Of a stretch of 64,000 bases of DNA, positions 23,423 to 35,590 are shown in pieces. How positions within the stretch are numbered: position 1 is the first letter of the stretch; every line of letters starts with the position of its first letter. The DNA is from Enoplolaimus lenunculus. Its lineage: Eukaryota; Nematoda; Enoplea; Enoplida; Thoracostomopsidae. Location: NCBI GenBank assembly GCA_030248215.1, contig JASANG010002723.1:62001-126000 (forward strand), given 5' to 3'. The notes under the pieces were generated by a model. It was not told the origin of the DNA. It was given only the letters and a program-made list of their open reading frames with translations, and searched no databases. A program made the position numbers and the translations under genes.

Positions 23423-23948
23423 GATGAAATTCACGCGCAATGATCCAAGTTGACTTAACTCAGATTTGTGAATTTGCTCATTTTCTGTTGTTGCTATCAA
23501 TTCGTGTGGCCGCACGGGCATAGTGCTTGTCATGTAAAGTGCTAACCTAATATACAGCAGGATGCAACCAGAGGTGAAAAATACCGGAACCGGAGCCGGA
23601 TGGTAGGCGAAATTAGTTGTAAAAATGATGGTTATAATTAGTTAATTTTAGCCAATATCTGCAATATTTTGTTAATGTTGTTTGGTTTTATGCTAATTTT
23701 CTGCGAAATTTCGTAAATTCTATCCTGAAATTTGTGACAAAAGTACAACGAAACGCGCTAAACGAATAAAAGTACTTTTAACAAAGTTAGAACAACATTT
23801 TGGTTTGTAGACATCAAAGAAAAAATTTTTAGTCACTAAGTTCGCTACACAAATAAACTTTTTTCCTACATTTTCCTTCTAAAATAAAATATCGCAGCTA
23901 TGATGCAGAACAAAAAATTTTGCATATAAACAGTTAAAAATACTTTAC

Positions 23949-24214
23949 CGCAATAATCAAACTGATGATGTTGGCATATTACACTGAGATCGGCTCGCGC
24001 AATGAGATCGTTGTAAGACTGCCTCGGCTTTGATCCGTGGCCTGATTCTCCAAAAACATTATTGTCAACTAGCATTGCTCCCGGTGGTTTATAATATGTT
24101 TTGCAGTATCCGCGATCTGGTTTATTTGACCAAACAGCTGATGAAAATCTATTAAACATCATGTTGTTGTTTGCAATCCAATGAAAAGTGCCTGTGCTTA
24201 GACCAAGAGAAGTT
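23949..24214 (-). CDS. Exon 5: first CTLD, second part
   Basis: The exon carries the second half of CTLD1: GTFHWIANNNMMF, then SSAVWSNKPDRGYC, then ...LSVICQHHQFDYC. The last two cysteines are eight residues apart, as in exon 6 (VCQIPYFDAC). The acceptor is ATATATTTTAG before 24214, entry phase 2. The donor is GTAAAG after 23949, exit phase 1. Joining it to exon 4 at phase 2 gives a 143-144-residue domain, the same length as CTLD2, which strongly supports the 10.8-kb intron between them. KPD stands near the usual EPN/QPD position and no WND motif is visible. This position is about 0.2 kb from a minisatellite. Confidence 0.8.
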
Positions 24215-24353
24215 CTAAAATATATGCATGTTAACAAGCAATATTTAGTGCAAAAAACAGCTTACACTTAGAAAACCGTATGTTTTACACAAATATTTTC
24301 TATACTCGTCTCAGATCTGTTTATTTCAAATTTAAAACTCTATCGATAGAGTC

Positions 24354-24471
24354 TTGGACCAATGTTACTTTAAAGGCCGTCCCATTTTCCCGGGACAGAA
24401 ATGTACCAGGAGTACCCGTCCCATTTTTCCGGGACAGCAATGTACTAGGAGTACATTCAAAAAATATAATT
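24354..24471. repeat. TIR-type repeat end that may have seeded the minisatellite
   Basis: Two copies of a short palindromic block, GTCCCATTTTYCCGGGACAG then AATGTAC.AGGAGTAC, precede the array of GGGACAG units. The GCCGTCCC words also occur at 56180 and 60660 next to similar 'CCATGTTACTTTA' flanks. Confidence 0.5.
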
Positions 24472-25039
24472 GGGACAGCGGGACAGTTGGGACAGATGAG
24501 ACAGTGGGACAGATGGGACAGTTGGGAGAGCTGGGACAGATGGGACAGTTTCACAGATGGGACAGATGTTACAGCGGGACAGATGGAACAGATGGGACAG
24601 ATGGGACGGTTGGGACAGATGGGACAGTTGGGACAGATGGGACAGACGGGACAGTTGGGACAGATGGGACAGTTGGGATAGATTGGACAGATGAGACACT
24701 TGGGACAGTTGGGACAGATGGGACAGACGGGGCAGTTGGGACACTTAGGACACTTGGAACAGTTGGGACAGATGAGACAGTTGGGACAGAATGGACAGAT
24801 GAGACACTTGGGACAGTTGGGACACTTGGGACAGATGGGACAGTTGGGACAGATGGGACAGTTGGGACAGATGGGACAGTTGGGACAGATGGGACAGATG
24901 TAACAATTGCGACAGATAGGACAGTTGGGAGAGATGGGACAGTTGGGACAGATGGGACAGATGGGACAGCAGGACAGATGGGACAGTTGGGACAGTTGGG
25001 ACAGTTTTGACAGATTTGACAGTTGGGACAGATGGGACA
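24472..25039. repeat. 9-bp minisatellite GGGACAGAT/GGGACAGTT, about 63 units
   Basis: An almost uninterrupted run of GGGACAGAT and GGGACAGTT, usually alternating to make an 18-bp period. The 9-bp period is a multiple of three, so all frames stay open. The long repetitive peptides on both strands are artefacts of that. It lies in the large intron between exons 4 and 5. Confidence 0.95.
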
Positions 25040-25059
25040 AAAAAATTTTCTAATCTAAA

Positions 25060-25990
25060 TTTATATATTGATCCGTTCGATTTGGAATACAGCTGACGAC
25101 TCTGGTTGATGAAAAAGAGCCCTGACAATGATGTCTTTTGTAGTTATCAATGCACTATTTATAGGGACACGTTAGTGTCTTATATACCATGTTTCCTACA
25201 GACCTTTTGCTACAAATTTGTTGCCAAAATGTTTCTAATGTCAACCAAATACCAGTTATTTACCTTTATTGTGGTCATGGAGTGGCAATTTTATGTTACA
25301 GAAGTTTTTAAAAAAATTAACGCATGCGTAATGAGATCTAACGTAGTTGGTTTATGCAAAAAAGAATTCGAACTATGTTGTGAACATATAGTAATAAAGA
25401 ACAAAGCGTAGAGTATTGATAATCCTACAACAATCTGCTAAGTTACTTTGTTCAGTATTATGGTATCCAGTTGAACATTAATGAATTCGTAATTTTTATG
25501 GTAAAAATGTAAAATTTGAAAGTCGTAAACTTATGCCGAAGTGTTCGATAAGACTGGGGAATGAGAAGTCTGCTATTTCTTTCAATACAGAGAAAATGTC
25601 ATGGTGCAAGGAATAAGGCTAGAGATTTCTCAAACAAAGCTGGGCGTTTACGTGTCCCGTCAGGTCTTTTTCTCAGCAAGACGCAAATAGAATATGCCTG
25701 AAGTTTACTACTTTTACAACAGGAAATCTAATTGCTGGAAATAGTATCATAATCAAATAAATGTTTGCCGTGACATTCTGCAATGTCTGAGTCGTCAAAT
25801 TTTTTTCGACATAAGCCTGTATTCTTAATGTGTGCAGCAGCAATCACTAGCTGGCGATAGGTCTGGTAAAGCATGAACCAATTTTCAGTTCAGCAACTGC
25901 AATAGTTAGTGAGTTTGAGAATTTATTACTAACAGATGATAGTTGCCCGTACACATTTGAAATGTAATATGGGTCAAGTTTTAAATACCA
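25060..25990. other. Intron sequence; nothing recognised apart from a SINE-like tail
   Basis: Positions 25830-25990 are the opposite-strand relative of the repeat at 18690-18945. An open frame at 25106-25411 (plus) has no recognisable domain. Confidence 0.35.
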
Positions 25991-26829
25991 AAGTTTAAGT
26001 TTTCAACGAAGGACCGGACTATTTATTTTTGTGTGGACTACCGGCAAGTAAATGAAGCGACTAAAAATGATAGCTTTCCATTGCCACGGATCGATGAGAC
26101 CATCGATGCGTTGAGATGAGCGACATAATTTACCACGGTGGACCTGGAATTAGGCTACTGGTTGATCCAAATGGCGCAGGAAGATATTGAGAAAACGGCG
26201 TTTATCTGTCATGAAGGGTTATATGAGTTCCGGATAATGCCGTTCGGATTTGCAAATGCTTCGGCTCCATTTCAAAGGACGATACAGATGGTGTTCTCGG
26301 GCTTGCTCCTGGAGATATGCTTATGCTATCTCGGTGATGTTATAGTTTTTTCGAAGTCCTTTAACAAACATGTGTTGAACTTGGAAAAAGTATTCGAAAA
26401 GTTACGGCATACCGGATTGACTATAAAAGAGAAAAAGCGTACGTTTGCCCAGAAAGAGGCAAGCTTCCTAGGACACGTGGTGTCGGATGGAGGAGTACGA
26501 CCGGATCAGGATAAGATGAAAAAAGTACAAAATCGTCGGGTGCCAAAAACGGAATCAGAATTAAGATCCTTTCTGGAATTGACTGGATGCTATAGGCAAT
26601 TCGGAAAAGACTAGGAGGGGAGTCAGAGAGGGAAATCTATAACCGTACAATGGACACTGGAGTGTCAGATGGCGTTCGAGGAATTGAAACGGAGGTTTAA
26701 CAGCAGCAACCATTTTAGCGTATCCGGGTAATACAAGGCCATTTTTATGTTGTATACGGATGCGAGTCAACAGGGAGCGAGCTTTGTGCTGGCTCAAATT
26801 GCGGAAAATAGAGAGAAACACCACCATAC

Positions 26830-27077
26830 GAAGAAACAAGTTTCCGACAGAACAAGAGAAACAGAGAAAGAACCCAGAGGAAAAAGAAAAGACAAAGGAA
26901 CCACAAGACAAAACCCCAACAACAAACAAAACCAAGAACAAAACAAAAAGGAACGGGAAAAAAAAGCCCGCCCCCCAGGGGGAAAAAAAAAAAAAAAAAA
27001 AGGAGAGCAAAAAGGAAAAAACGGCACAAAAACAACCAAAAAAGAGAAAAAAACCAGAAGAACGCAAAAATAAAAAG

Positions 27078-27110
<33 letters not shown>

Positions 27111-27148
27111 AAAAAAATAAAAAGAAAATAAAGAACAAAAAAAAAAAA

Positions 27149-27182
<34 letters not shown>

Positions 27183-27206
27183 AACCAAAAACAAAAAAAA
27201 AAATAG
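26830..27206. repeat. Thymine-depleted low-complexity tract inside the fossil
   Basis: About 380 bases are almost free of T, with A runs up to about 30 and short C and G runs. It lies between the RNase H and integrase parts of the retroelement. The long K/E- or F-rich peptides here are meaningless. It may be a sequencing or assembly artefact. Confidence 0.8.
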
Positions 27207-28981
27207 ACAAGGTTTATAGCAAATTGAATAAAGATTTTATTGGCCGATAATGGGTAAGGATCTTCAGGAATCTATCGATAGGTGTATGCCGTGTGCTAGT
27301 TTTATGCCGGGTCCGAATAGAAGGGGTTCGCTACAACCGATAAAGACGGTCAATCCAATTCACATGTTGGGAGTATTTTGGACATTCTTACCGACGGAAG
27401 CAGGCAATTGAGTAGCCTACAGTACGCCACATCACTATCAGGCAAATGGATAATAGAAATGTAGAATCAAACCTTGATAAAAATTCTGAAACCACTAGTG
27501 GAACTCCGAGTTAAAAACTGGCGCGATAGATCCGGTTAGAGCGAGAGTCCATGACTAAATGGACCAGCTGTCAGAAGCCCAGAACATTACAGCTAGGCAT
27601 ATCCAACGTGCCAAGACGCAGTATAAATCGCATTGTGATCGAGGGCTTGGAGCAGAGATTTTACGGTTGGGGATATAGTGATCATGAAAACCAGGTAAAA
27701 TTATCGGATGAACGGTTACCGGATAAATTCCATTCGAAGTTTGAGAGGTTGTTTAAGGTACGAGCAGTAGAGAGGCTCAATCTAAAATTACAATATCTTG
27801 GGTCGCCGACTAAGAACAAAACGTGGTAGAATAATGCGCTGGTTAAACGTTTTGGAGAGTCAATCGAGGATCATTTGCAGTATGAGACGAGACATCCGCC
27901 GCAGTTAACAGAATACGCGGCGGATGACGCCACGTGCAGGGTATGTAAGTTACATACGTAAGAGATGGGGATAGTGATTTGAAAATTGCCTGGATTCAGT
28001 GTGCGATCTGTGATTAGAGTGGTGCCATTTTGCATGTTTTGGATTAGGAAGGGAACCCCCATAACAAATTTGGTACTGCCCGTTTTGCTCAGTAATAATA
28101 GAAGCCTCGTCCTGACTCTGTGGTAGGATATATTGTAAAAATAAGGAAGTATTTTCCTTTTATAAATTAGTACCAATTAATACATTTTCAACTTCAAAGT
28201 TTTGAATCAATTACTTGTATCAACGGAAAAAATTATTGTTGTATTTTTGCGCTATTCAATAAGACATACGAGTTAGCGTCGATATTCAACAAGGAATACA
28301 GGTTGGCGTCGAAACCCAGCAAAAAAGTTATAGTTGCAACGTAGAGAAGAGCAGCTGATGCCTCCGGTTCAATTGAAATTGGAGAAATCTGCGTTGACGA
28401 GATAATTACCGGCGTCTTCATCGTTGTGGAGGGCACGGCATCCATGCCACGCGCTCGAATTTTGGGTACTGAATACAGTCTTAAGGAGGGAGTGGGGAAA
28501 ACCTCGGTTGGTAGCAGGGTACCGAATACAGTCTTTAAGGAGAGAGCGGAGCAAACATCGGTTGGTCGCACTGATTTCAAATCGAAAACAGGCTGAAATA
28601 GCAAAGAGTATCATAAATGCGTCCATGACAAATATTCTGTCGTGTGATATTAAAGGAGTGTCTTGGATGAGAAGACGGGACACAATATAGATCAACTCTA
28701 AAATTATATGCAGCGGATCTGTGTGCAAATCTTTTCCCTCGACGTTGGGCATTTTTCCAGTATGGTCAACGTGTATATTGAAGCTGACTTTTTGGCAGGC
28801 CCGAAAGATAAGAAACATAGGAATCTCATTCGCACGCTCCAATTCGGAATGACGGAGGGTTCAATTTTTATAACACGTATTCAGGCTTTCGGAAGGAAGG
28901 TGTCAGAGCCGATTTTTGATCTGCTGTGGAGTACAGGCAAAGTAAAAGTATGGTGAAAGAAGAAAGCGGATGGGATAATGA

Positions 28982-29500
28982 GTCATCCACGTTATACTGT
29001 ATACGCTAGTGTAAAAAATTGTCAACCCACTTGTTGACAAGGTCGGTACGAAACAATATTGTTTTTGGGATATTTGAACTTTGCAGAAGGCATACAGTGT
29101 TAGTCTGTTACGGCAATAGTCTTTTCGGAGGGAGTAGGGACTATGTGGACACTTTTTTGACACAGTGCCTGACAATAAGAGTTCCTTCGCTCAGACAGAA
29201 TAATCGTTTAGCAGAGTCAATTTTGACGGACTTTGTGTTATGCAATAAGCGAATGTCCTTCTGACAGACTCAGGACAAAGCGGCTGTCCTTTCCTTAACG
29301 TATTGACAAAGTAATATCTATATGTGCGATAGTGTGACAAAGTATACGCCGTTCAGAGGGAATCTCTGTTGTCAGCCGAGTGTACGCATCGTGTGGGTGA
29401 CTTTTGGATATATAATTTATACACACGGCAATTAGGAACTTAGTGACTCACATGTGGGTACAATTTTTTAAAGTGGCGTAGAAAGTATAACGTGGATGAC
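28982..29500. mobile_element. TIR element A (copy 2)
   Basis: The ends GTCATCCACGTTATACTGT and the inverted GTATAACGTGGATGAC bound 519 bp, closely similar to 36096-36599 along its length. It is inserted in the gypsy fossil, so it is younger than that element. Confidence 0.8.
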
Positions 29501-31834
29501 ACATAATGTGGGAGGCCAGCTTAAAGGCGTTTCCATCACACTTGCAAACGGTAGACTTACAAAGTGTGCACAACGGGTTATTCCGGTCGAGTAGTTTGTA
29601 AGAGGTGCTCAAAACTAATGTTGGCGTGGATAAGGGAGAAACTCCAATCGGCAAAATGGATTGGACTTTTACGGCGGGATACATTGAGTGGCAATTCAAG
29701 AGAGGATAGCACGGATAAGGAATACCTGCAGTTTATCCATTATGCTAGTTTAGATGTAACGCTAGCTAATGTTGCGGAATGGAATCGATCGGCAGTGGAG
29801 TTCGAGCTTTATAAAGTGCTGGAATCAATTGGAGATGTGAATAAACAAAGCGCAACGGTGACGTTAGATGGTAACGCATCGACACTGTTGGCGCTTAGGG
29901 ATTATCAGCATACGGAGTTAGAACATCTACGGTTATTCGAGGAGGCATTCTGGCACATTTAGGGGGAACGACACCCGAAGCGCGTGTCGGTCTTTCAATT
30001 ATTTCGAGGAAAATCGGAACCAATTGATTTGTCGATTCCGGACAACAATGAAAGAATTGAATTTTTGTGGCTCCAGAAATCTGAGATTGCGGAAACAGTA
30101 CAGAGGTGCGCGGCGGAACTCACGGTGCATAAATTGGTTTAGGAGGAGACAGAAAAATAGGCTGAGTGGTGCAGTAGAATTGCACGTTGGGTCATGTTTC
30201 AACCGGAAAGTGGTGAAAAAGACCCCAAAAGAAATGCAAAAGAGGAGGCAGATTTTGCTCCTGTACAACCGGGAATTGGAAGATTAAGAACCGATCTATA
30301 TGCCTCCTTCGAAACCAGCAGGAGAACTGCCGTATGCATAAGTGCACCGGGGAACTGGGACGTCGCCGGCAGAAAAGATAAGTGGCAAGAAAAAGCTGAA
30401 GAAACGGAAAGGACCGAGTGATATGGAAGTGGATAATTTGGGCCCAGAGATGAGCGGCGAGTCGGTTACAGAAAAAGTAACGGGCCTATAAAAAAGATGT
30501 AAGCAGGAGGCTCGAGTCACGGTAATCTGGTTATAGAGAGGAGGTCGCGGATATTGCAAATCCGGGACACAGTAATCTAGGCACAGGGGAACTAACGGAT
30601 AAAAAAAGGGAAAGGCAATAGTAAAGGAAAAGCGGTGGCGAACGAGACGCAGGAAGAGGGTAGCGGAGGTGCATCAGAAAGTGCCTCGGTTACACCGAGT
30701 TAGAAAATGTGGAATGTATTGGATCTGCAGGCATACCAGGAGGGTGGTATGCCGTAGTTACCAACAGAAACCAGAACCACGGAGGATGGGTCTCCGTTTT
30801 CGGGACCGGAAAAACAACCTTCACTCCCCCACCCTTGCCAAAGAGATTGCACTGGGTGGAGATGGTACCGTCACCACCGTCGGTGGAGAAGCCATCAGCC
30901 GAGTTCCTTCCGGTGTTGCATTTGAAGGAAGTAGTAAAACGGGATATAGAGGCAAGGCGGCAAAATGATACGGAGGCTCCGAAAAATCGTCAACGTGCCG
31001 TAGGAGTGTTGCATCCTGCAGGAGGTTTTCGGGTTTTGGAGATAGAGAGCGCGTACTCGATGGTAAGAGCGAAGGTGCTGGATTTGGAGGAGAACTGATT
31101 GGAGGTGATGGAAATGGCAAGGTAATTACGGATTTATCAGGAATTTGCGGTGGGAGCTATGACAAATCTACTGGGTTACGCAGAGTAAATAACGCAGGAA
31201 CAAAAGAAGGTAACTCAGTTGGAAGAGTGTGGGCTACGGCTGCAAACTATGATAGGGGCATTGGACCTGGAGAAGCGGACGGAGGAGAGAATGAAGGGAG
31301 AAGAAAAGAAACTGAAGGTAACTGTGGTGAAATTGGCGAAGGAGGACTTGGAAGAAGTGATGACTTTTCTTGGAGAGAGGCGACTGCAAAAAACCAGGTG
31401 CGGGAATTGAGCAAAGTGCAGGTAGTGGAAGTACAGAATATAAAGGCAGTCACGGGGGAACTTCCTCCGGAATCGTTGTCAGAGAAGAAGTCTACAAGAC
31501 GAAAAGGGGACTCAAAACAACGGTCAGCGATACCAGGGCGTACCTCTAAGGCGGTTCGTTTAGAGGTAGGTCCAGTGAAATTTCAGAGAGAGGGGTCGAC
31601 GGTCGGAGTAACGGTCGAGTAAAAGCAACAGGTAGCGATGCCGGAACAAGAAGGACGACAGGCATGGCGCAGCAGAAAGCATGAGCCAGCGTGAATGGCG
31701 GTAGTGAAACCAGCTCACTTTCTGTCGTTTTATTGGAGAGGTATCAGATTGCGTTGCATGCGGATTGTTTCCAGGGAATGAAGGTCCGATGCAACGGAGT
31801 TGGAAACTAGGGTACAGCACATAAAATCACGAAC

Positions 31835-32545
31835 TATTCGTAGGCTAATGGCTACTGAAAATATGTTGAGTCCAAAAAATATTATATTTTAGTAGCAAAA
31901 ATTTAGGATCGAATTTTTTGTATTCCCGAATGACGTTAAAAATATATTAAAACTTAACGCTGTAATTTGTTTCAGTCGTATTTTCGTGATGGCTCTTTAT
32001 GACTGATCAATTTCCTAAAACTTTTCATGTTGTAAAATGTTGAAATTTTATGGCAAATTTTGGCGGATCGATTTTTCGCTACTTAAGCACAAAGTCGAGT
32101 ACAGCGAATCTTCAGCTGATACTCAATTTTTTAGCATCACTGCGCAAAAACTTTACTAATTTTGGCTTTTGCTGGCTAATGGTTACTTAGAATATAATCA
32201 TTTTCAAAAATATGACATTTTAATTTCAAAACTTTAGGATAAAATTGTTTGTATTCAAAAATGAGGCGTAAAACAATACAATTTTATAATAGAATTTAAT
32301 GCTATAAGATCATTTTCAGTCGTATTTTCCGATTTCAGATCTTTATGAGTCGTCAATTTGTAAAAACATTCATTTGTGTAATTTTGAAATTTTTAATACA
32401 AATTTAGGCGGATTAATTTTTCTGTAAATGAACATAAAGTCAATTTTGGCAACATTTCAGTCTTTTTTAATACTTTTAGCATCACTGCGTAAACTTTTAC
32501 TTATTTTCGCTTCTGTTGGCTAATGGCTGCTGAAAATACTGAAAA
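31835..32545. repeat. Direct duplication, two diverged units of about 350 bp
   Basis: Both units run GGCTAATGGCTACTGAAAATA, TTTCAGTCGTATTTTC, a GGCGGATYRATTTTTC word and TTTAGCATCACTGCG in the same order. It is AT-rich and non-coding. Confidence 0.6.
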
Positions 32546-33124
32546 ATGAATTTGTTTGAAATTGAATATCGAGTATATCATTGTTTGAACTTGAATTTAT
32601 GTGTGTATTTTTGCAGAGCTTGAGTTACTAATATCCTCCAGTAATTTTACCTCTGTGTCGTTTCATGTGCGAAGTGCGCTCCAGCAAATATTCTCCGAAG
32701 TCAGGAATTTCAACAGGACCGTAGCTAGAATTTCCTTTCGAGAACTGATAACCCCATGACAAATGCTAACAAATAGCCAGTCAGACACAATTTTAGCATT
32801 AAGCTCAATGCCAACTTTCTGTCTTTGGTGGTTTCAGTCCTTAAATGCAAGCTCTAGATCCACTTCCTTGATCCGCTTTTGTTGTTGTAAGGAATAGTTG
32901 CGGATGAAAACTGAACGTGCTCAATGTAAACCGTTTTTGCGTGTTTTTTATGGTTATTTTAGCATTTTTCATGTTGTTTTATTTGGGCATTGTTTTCTTT
33001 ATCTTGTCTAGTTTATTTTGTAATTTAGCTCTGTGTTACTGCGAGTAAATTTCAAGTTAAAAATTATACGCGAGTGACTAAGATGATTGTGAGCTAATAC
33101 TTTCAATCGCTGCCTTGTAAGGGA

Positions 33125-34335
33125 ATGAACCTAGAAGTTTAAAGGGTCCCGAAAGGGCCATGAAAAAAGAATATGTTTCCAAACTGTGCCAGAAAGAATC
33201 TTGTAAATTGTAGAAACGTGTTGAAATATATTTATATTTTCGAACTTAATTGGCAGCAAAATGGCGAATACGCCCTAACTCTTTGTAAACATGTGAAACC
33301 TGCAACTGAAACATATTCGCTTCTTTTATCAGAGTGTAAACCATGGTACGATCAACGATGTGCCTATGAATGTGGCAAAAATTCGACCCACGGCTACGGA
33401 AGAATTTTGACCCGGTAAGTAAACTTAAATGCAAATTTGAAAACTTCAGCTGCCGAGATTTCTTACAAGGAAAACTCAACAACAACTATTTGTCAACACT
33501 TTTCTTATATTGCTATAATCAGCAAATTTAAATTATTTTGCTGCCTAATTTTGTGTCATGTGCGACCCCGAAAAGTCCGACTGCTATTTCTCCTCCAGTT
33601 ACACGCTGGTGCAAACATATGTTACAAAATAAAGGAATAGATAATGATTAAACTAATCAAGACTAAACAACAAATTTTTTAAAATTTTGGATGAATTCTG
33701 TCGCGTTTATTTCTTATCAAAAAAAGAGGAGCCCATGTAAATAGCGAGAAAAGTTCACGATTTATAACTTTATATTTACAACAAATTTGGAGCATAAAAA
33801 TAACAAAATTTTCAGCATTTCTATAACGCAAACGGCCAGCAGTTTTTATCACAAACGCAATATCCGGCTACCCGATCTGCTAAATCTGCTAAGTACTTTT
33901 GGATTGACATATTACATTTGGACACAAATTATTTGTTACTGAACACAGATTTCTCGCAAAACAGCAATTAACCTGCATCTGCAGAGCAATAAAAAACTGT
34001 GCCTTCATTTTTACAATTTCGAACCATGCATTTCTGCTGGAAAATAAAGTGCCGCAAATGGTAATATAAAGGAATATGTTTTAGAAAAAGCCGAAAGTTT
34101 GAATCGCATTGGTGCTGAAATGTTTTCGGCACATATTTTGTGCTTAAAATATGTTTCAGTTGCAGATTTCACCTGTTCAGCAAGATTTAGGACATATTTG
34201 CCATTTTCCTACCAATTAGGCTCAAAAATAAAAATTTATTTCGACCTGTTTCTACACTTTACAAATTTCGTTCTGACACAGTTTGAAAACATACTTTTTC
34301 CACGGCCCATTCGGGGCACTTTAACTTCTAGTACG
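33125..34335. repeat. Inverted repeat pair (about 200-bp arms) in intron 4
   Basis: 33125-33330 and the complement of 34140-34335 share AGAAGTTTAAAGG.CCCGAA.GGGCC, AACTGTG.CAGAA and ACCTGCAACTGAAACATATT. They are either the arms of one 1.2-kb foldback element or two oppositely oriented repeat copies. The middle is single-copy. Confidence 0.65.
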
Positions 34336-34981
34336 ATATATGCTTGAAAGACACGTCGTGTAAATTCTAGTTGTAAACATGAATTTGGCTAAAATTCCGC
34401 TGAAGTCGTTGTATGAATAATAAAAGTCGCTGAAAATTTACAGCTTTATAATTTGAACGGAACATGGTTTAAAAAAGTTTACAAACACATTTCAAAAATT
34501 TCAAAACTTAACAGATGCTGCGCTCTACAAAGCGACGAAAATAAACCTGTTCTACCCACTCACAAACGTTTCTAACAAGAACATTTTGCCAGATCATCTT
34601 GCAAAAATTGTGCCGCCGCTTTATTTATACCAGAGGCCATTTTTGCTGCCGGAAACATTGATATATCTTCGGTTGTATCCTGATGGAAGGTGGCTATATA
34701 TCGTTTCAAAATTCTTGGACACATCGTAACCAATATAAACGAACTTAACCATTGTCAGAATTTGGGGTCAGAAATTTTTTTCAGTCGCTTCGCTCGTTCT
34801 TATACGCTGCTGTCTTTGGTCAAAATTGCACTTTCCAGAAGCAAAACCATGGCTTCATCGCTGTTACACTTTATTAATGCTCAAGAAGTTAAATTAATAT
34901 TGAACAGTTGATATATTTAAAATTGCACTTTTATTTTAAACCAACGTTCAGTTAAAACGCAGGGTAGGTACTTATGTATAC

Positions 34982-35150
34982 CTGATTGCATCAAGTTCAT
35001 TATAATCGCTTAGATCCCTGATCATTGGTAACGTAACTTGCGGTCCAAGGTGGCTACAAAACGCTTTCGCGTTATGAAAATCCATCGGTATGTCAGATTT
35101 GAACCAGCAAAAGTTGGTACCCAATTGAAATCCCGCTGGACAACCTGTAA
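34982..35150 (-). CDS. Exon 4: first CTLD, first part
   Basis: The translation opens GCPAGFQLGTNFCWFKSD and continues HNAKAFCSHL then VTLPMIRDLSDYNELDAI. This is the N-terminal hairpin, helix 1 and beta-strand region of a C-type-lectin-like domain, with three cysteines. The acceptor is TTGTTCGAATAG before 35150, entry phase 1. The donor is GTATAC after 34982, exit phase 2. The exit matches exon 5 and gives ...LDAIR-TSLGLSTGTFHWIA. The entry matches the phase-1 exit of exon 3, which lies 1.5 kb upstream on the same strand. A separate start for a lectin gene is also conceivable: a short signal-peptide-like frame (MHPLFSLILV...) at 35812-35865 could splice in with phase 1, though its donor GTACCT is poor. 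Confidence 0.8.
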
Positions 35151-35339
35151 CTATTCGAACAAAAATCGCTGCACGTAAAAAATATTTAATTTTTACCCAT
35201 TCCTAAAATTTACAGTAGTTTAAGAAAGCATATTTTCAAACTGTTATTATCGGATTCTCCAATTTTAATAATTTTGATATTCGAACACGTCTTTACTTAA
35301 CTTTAATAAAATCAAACCATGGTCTTTGGAATCCACTAG

Positions 35340-35590
35340 CGGCTTTTTTGTGATAAAATGGTAAGATCCCCCGTACGTTACAATTTTCCCCATCGGAATA
35401 TGTTTTTTTGCAAAAAAATACAATTTATACACTCAGAAATTTTTATATAAACCTACATTATTTCGTAATAAAATTTTTTGGTGATAAAATGATAAGGTCG
35501 TTCTATCTAACAATTTTTTCGTTTCATAACATTTGTCAGCCGTCCTCTGTCAGAAAGTTTTGGATCCGCCTCTGTTGGCATCCATAAGAA
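35340..35590. repeat. Interspersed repeat shared with 62752-62957
   Basis: Shared words include a 'ggtgataaaatggtaaggtc' type tract, GTCAGAAAGTTTTGGATCCG and the GCCTCTG end. It is non-coding and in the opposite orientation to the 62.8-kb copy. Confidence 0.5.

Larger units (their letters stand above)
25995..31825 (+). mobile_element. Ty3/gypsy LTR-retrotransposon fossil
   Basis: Reverse transcriptase is clear at 26020-26620: DLELGYWLIQMAQED, MPFGFANASAPFQR, the YLGD box and FLGHVVS. RNase H starts near 26745 (YTDASQQGASFVL). An integrase region follows at 27205-27860 (a Cys..Cys zinc-binding part and PIHMLGV). Charged, coiled-coil-like coding remnants, possibly gag-like or from a second copy, run from 29560 to 31640. 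The order is unusual and LTRs were not located. An element A copy (28982-29500) is inserted. It is clearly broken, with many breaks, and is probably old. It occupies much of the large intron between exons 4 and 5. Confidence 0.8.

Noticed and set aside
24280-25128. ORFs up to 239 codons on both strands (GQMGQL / SHLSQL repeats)
   Set aside because: A 9-bp repeat keeps every frame open. There is no start or splice context and no domain.
26561-27210. Phe-rich and Lys-rich ORFs
   Set aside because: They translate the A-rich, T-free tract, which may be an artefact.
32651-32744. Minus-strand exon-like segment (SSYGPVEIPDFGEYLLER)
   Set aside because: All three frames are open here, the phases do not match neighbouring exons, and no domain is recognised.
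33173-33418. Plus-strand ORF with a sushi/CCP-like cysteine pattern ending at a good GTAAGT
   Set aside because: Its first half lies in an inverted repeat that is also present at 34140-34335 without coding capacity, and no second half of a CCP domain follows.
33960-34050. Minus-strand segment CMVRNCKNEGTVFYCSA as a CTLD end
   Set aside because: It lies inside the inverted-repeat block, and the phase is incompatible with exon 4.
34640-34760. Minus-strand frame ending VSGSKNGLWYK as a possible CTLD middle exon
   Set aside because: Exon 4 joins directly to exon 5 in phase 2 to give a full-length domain, so this piece is not needed. Its own limits do not fit.
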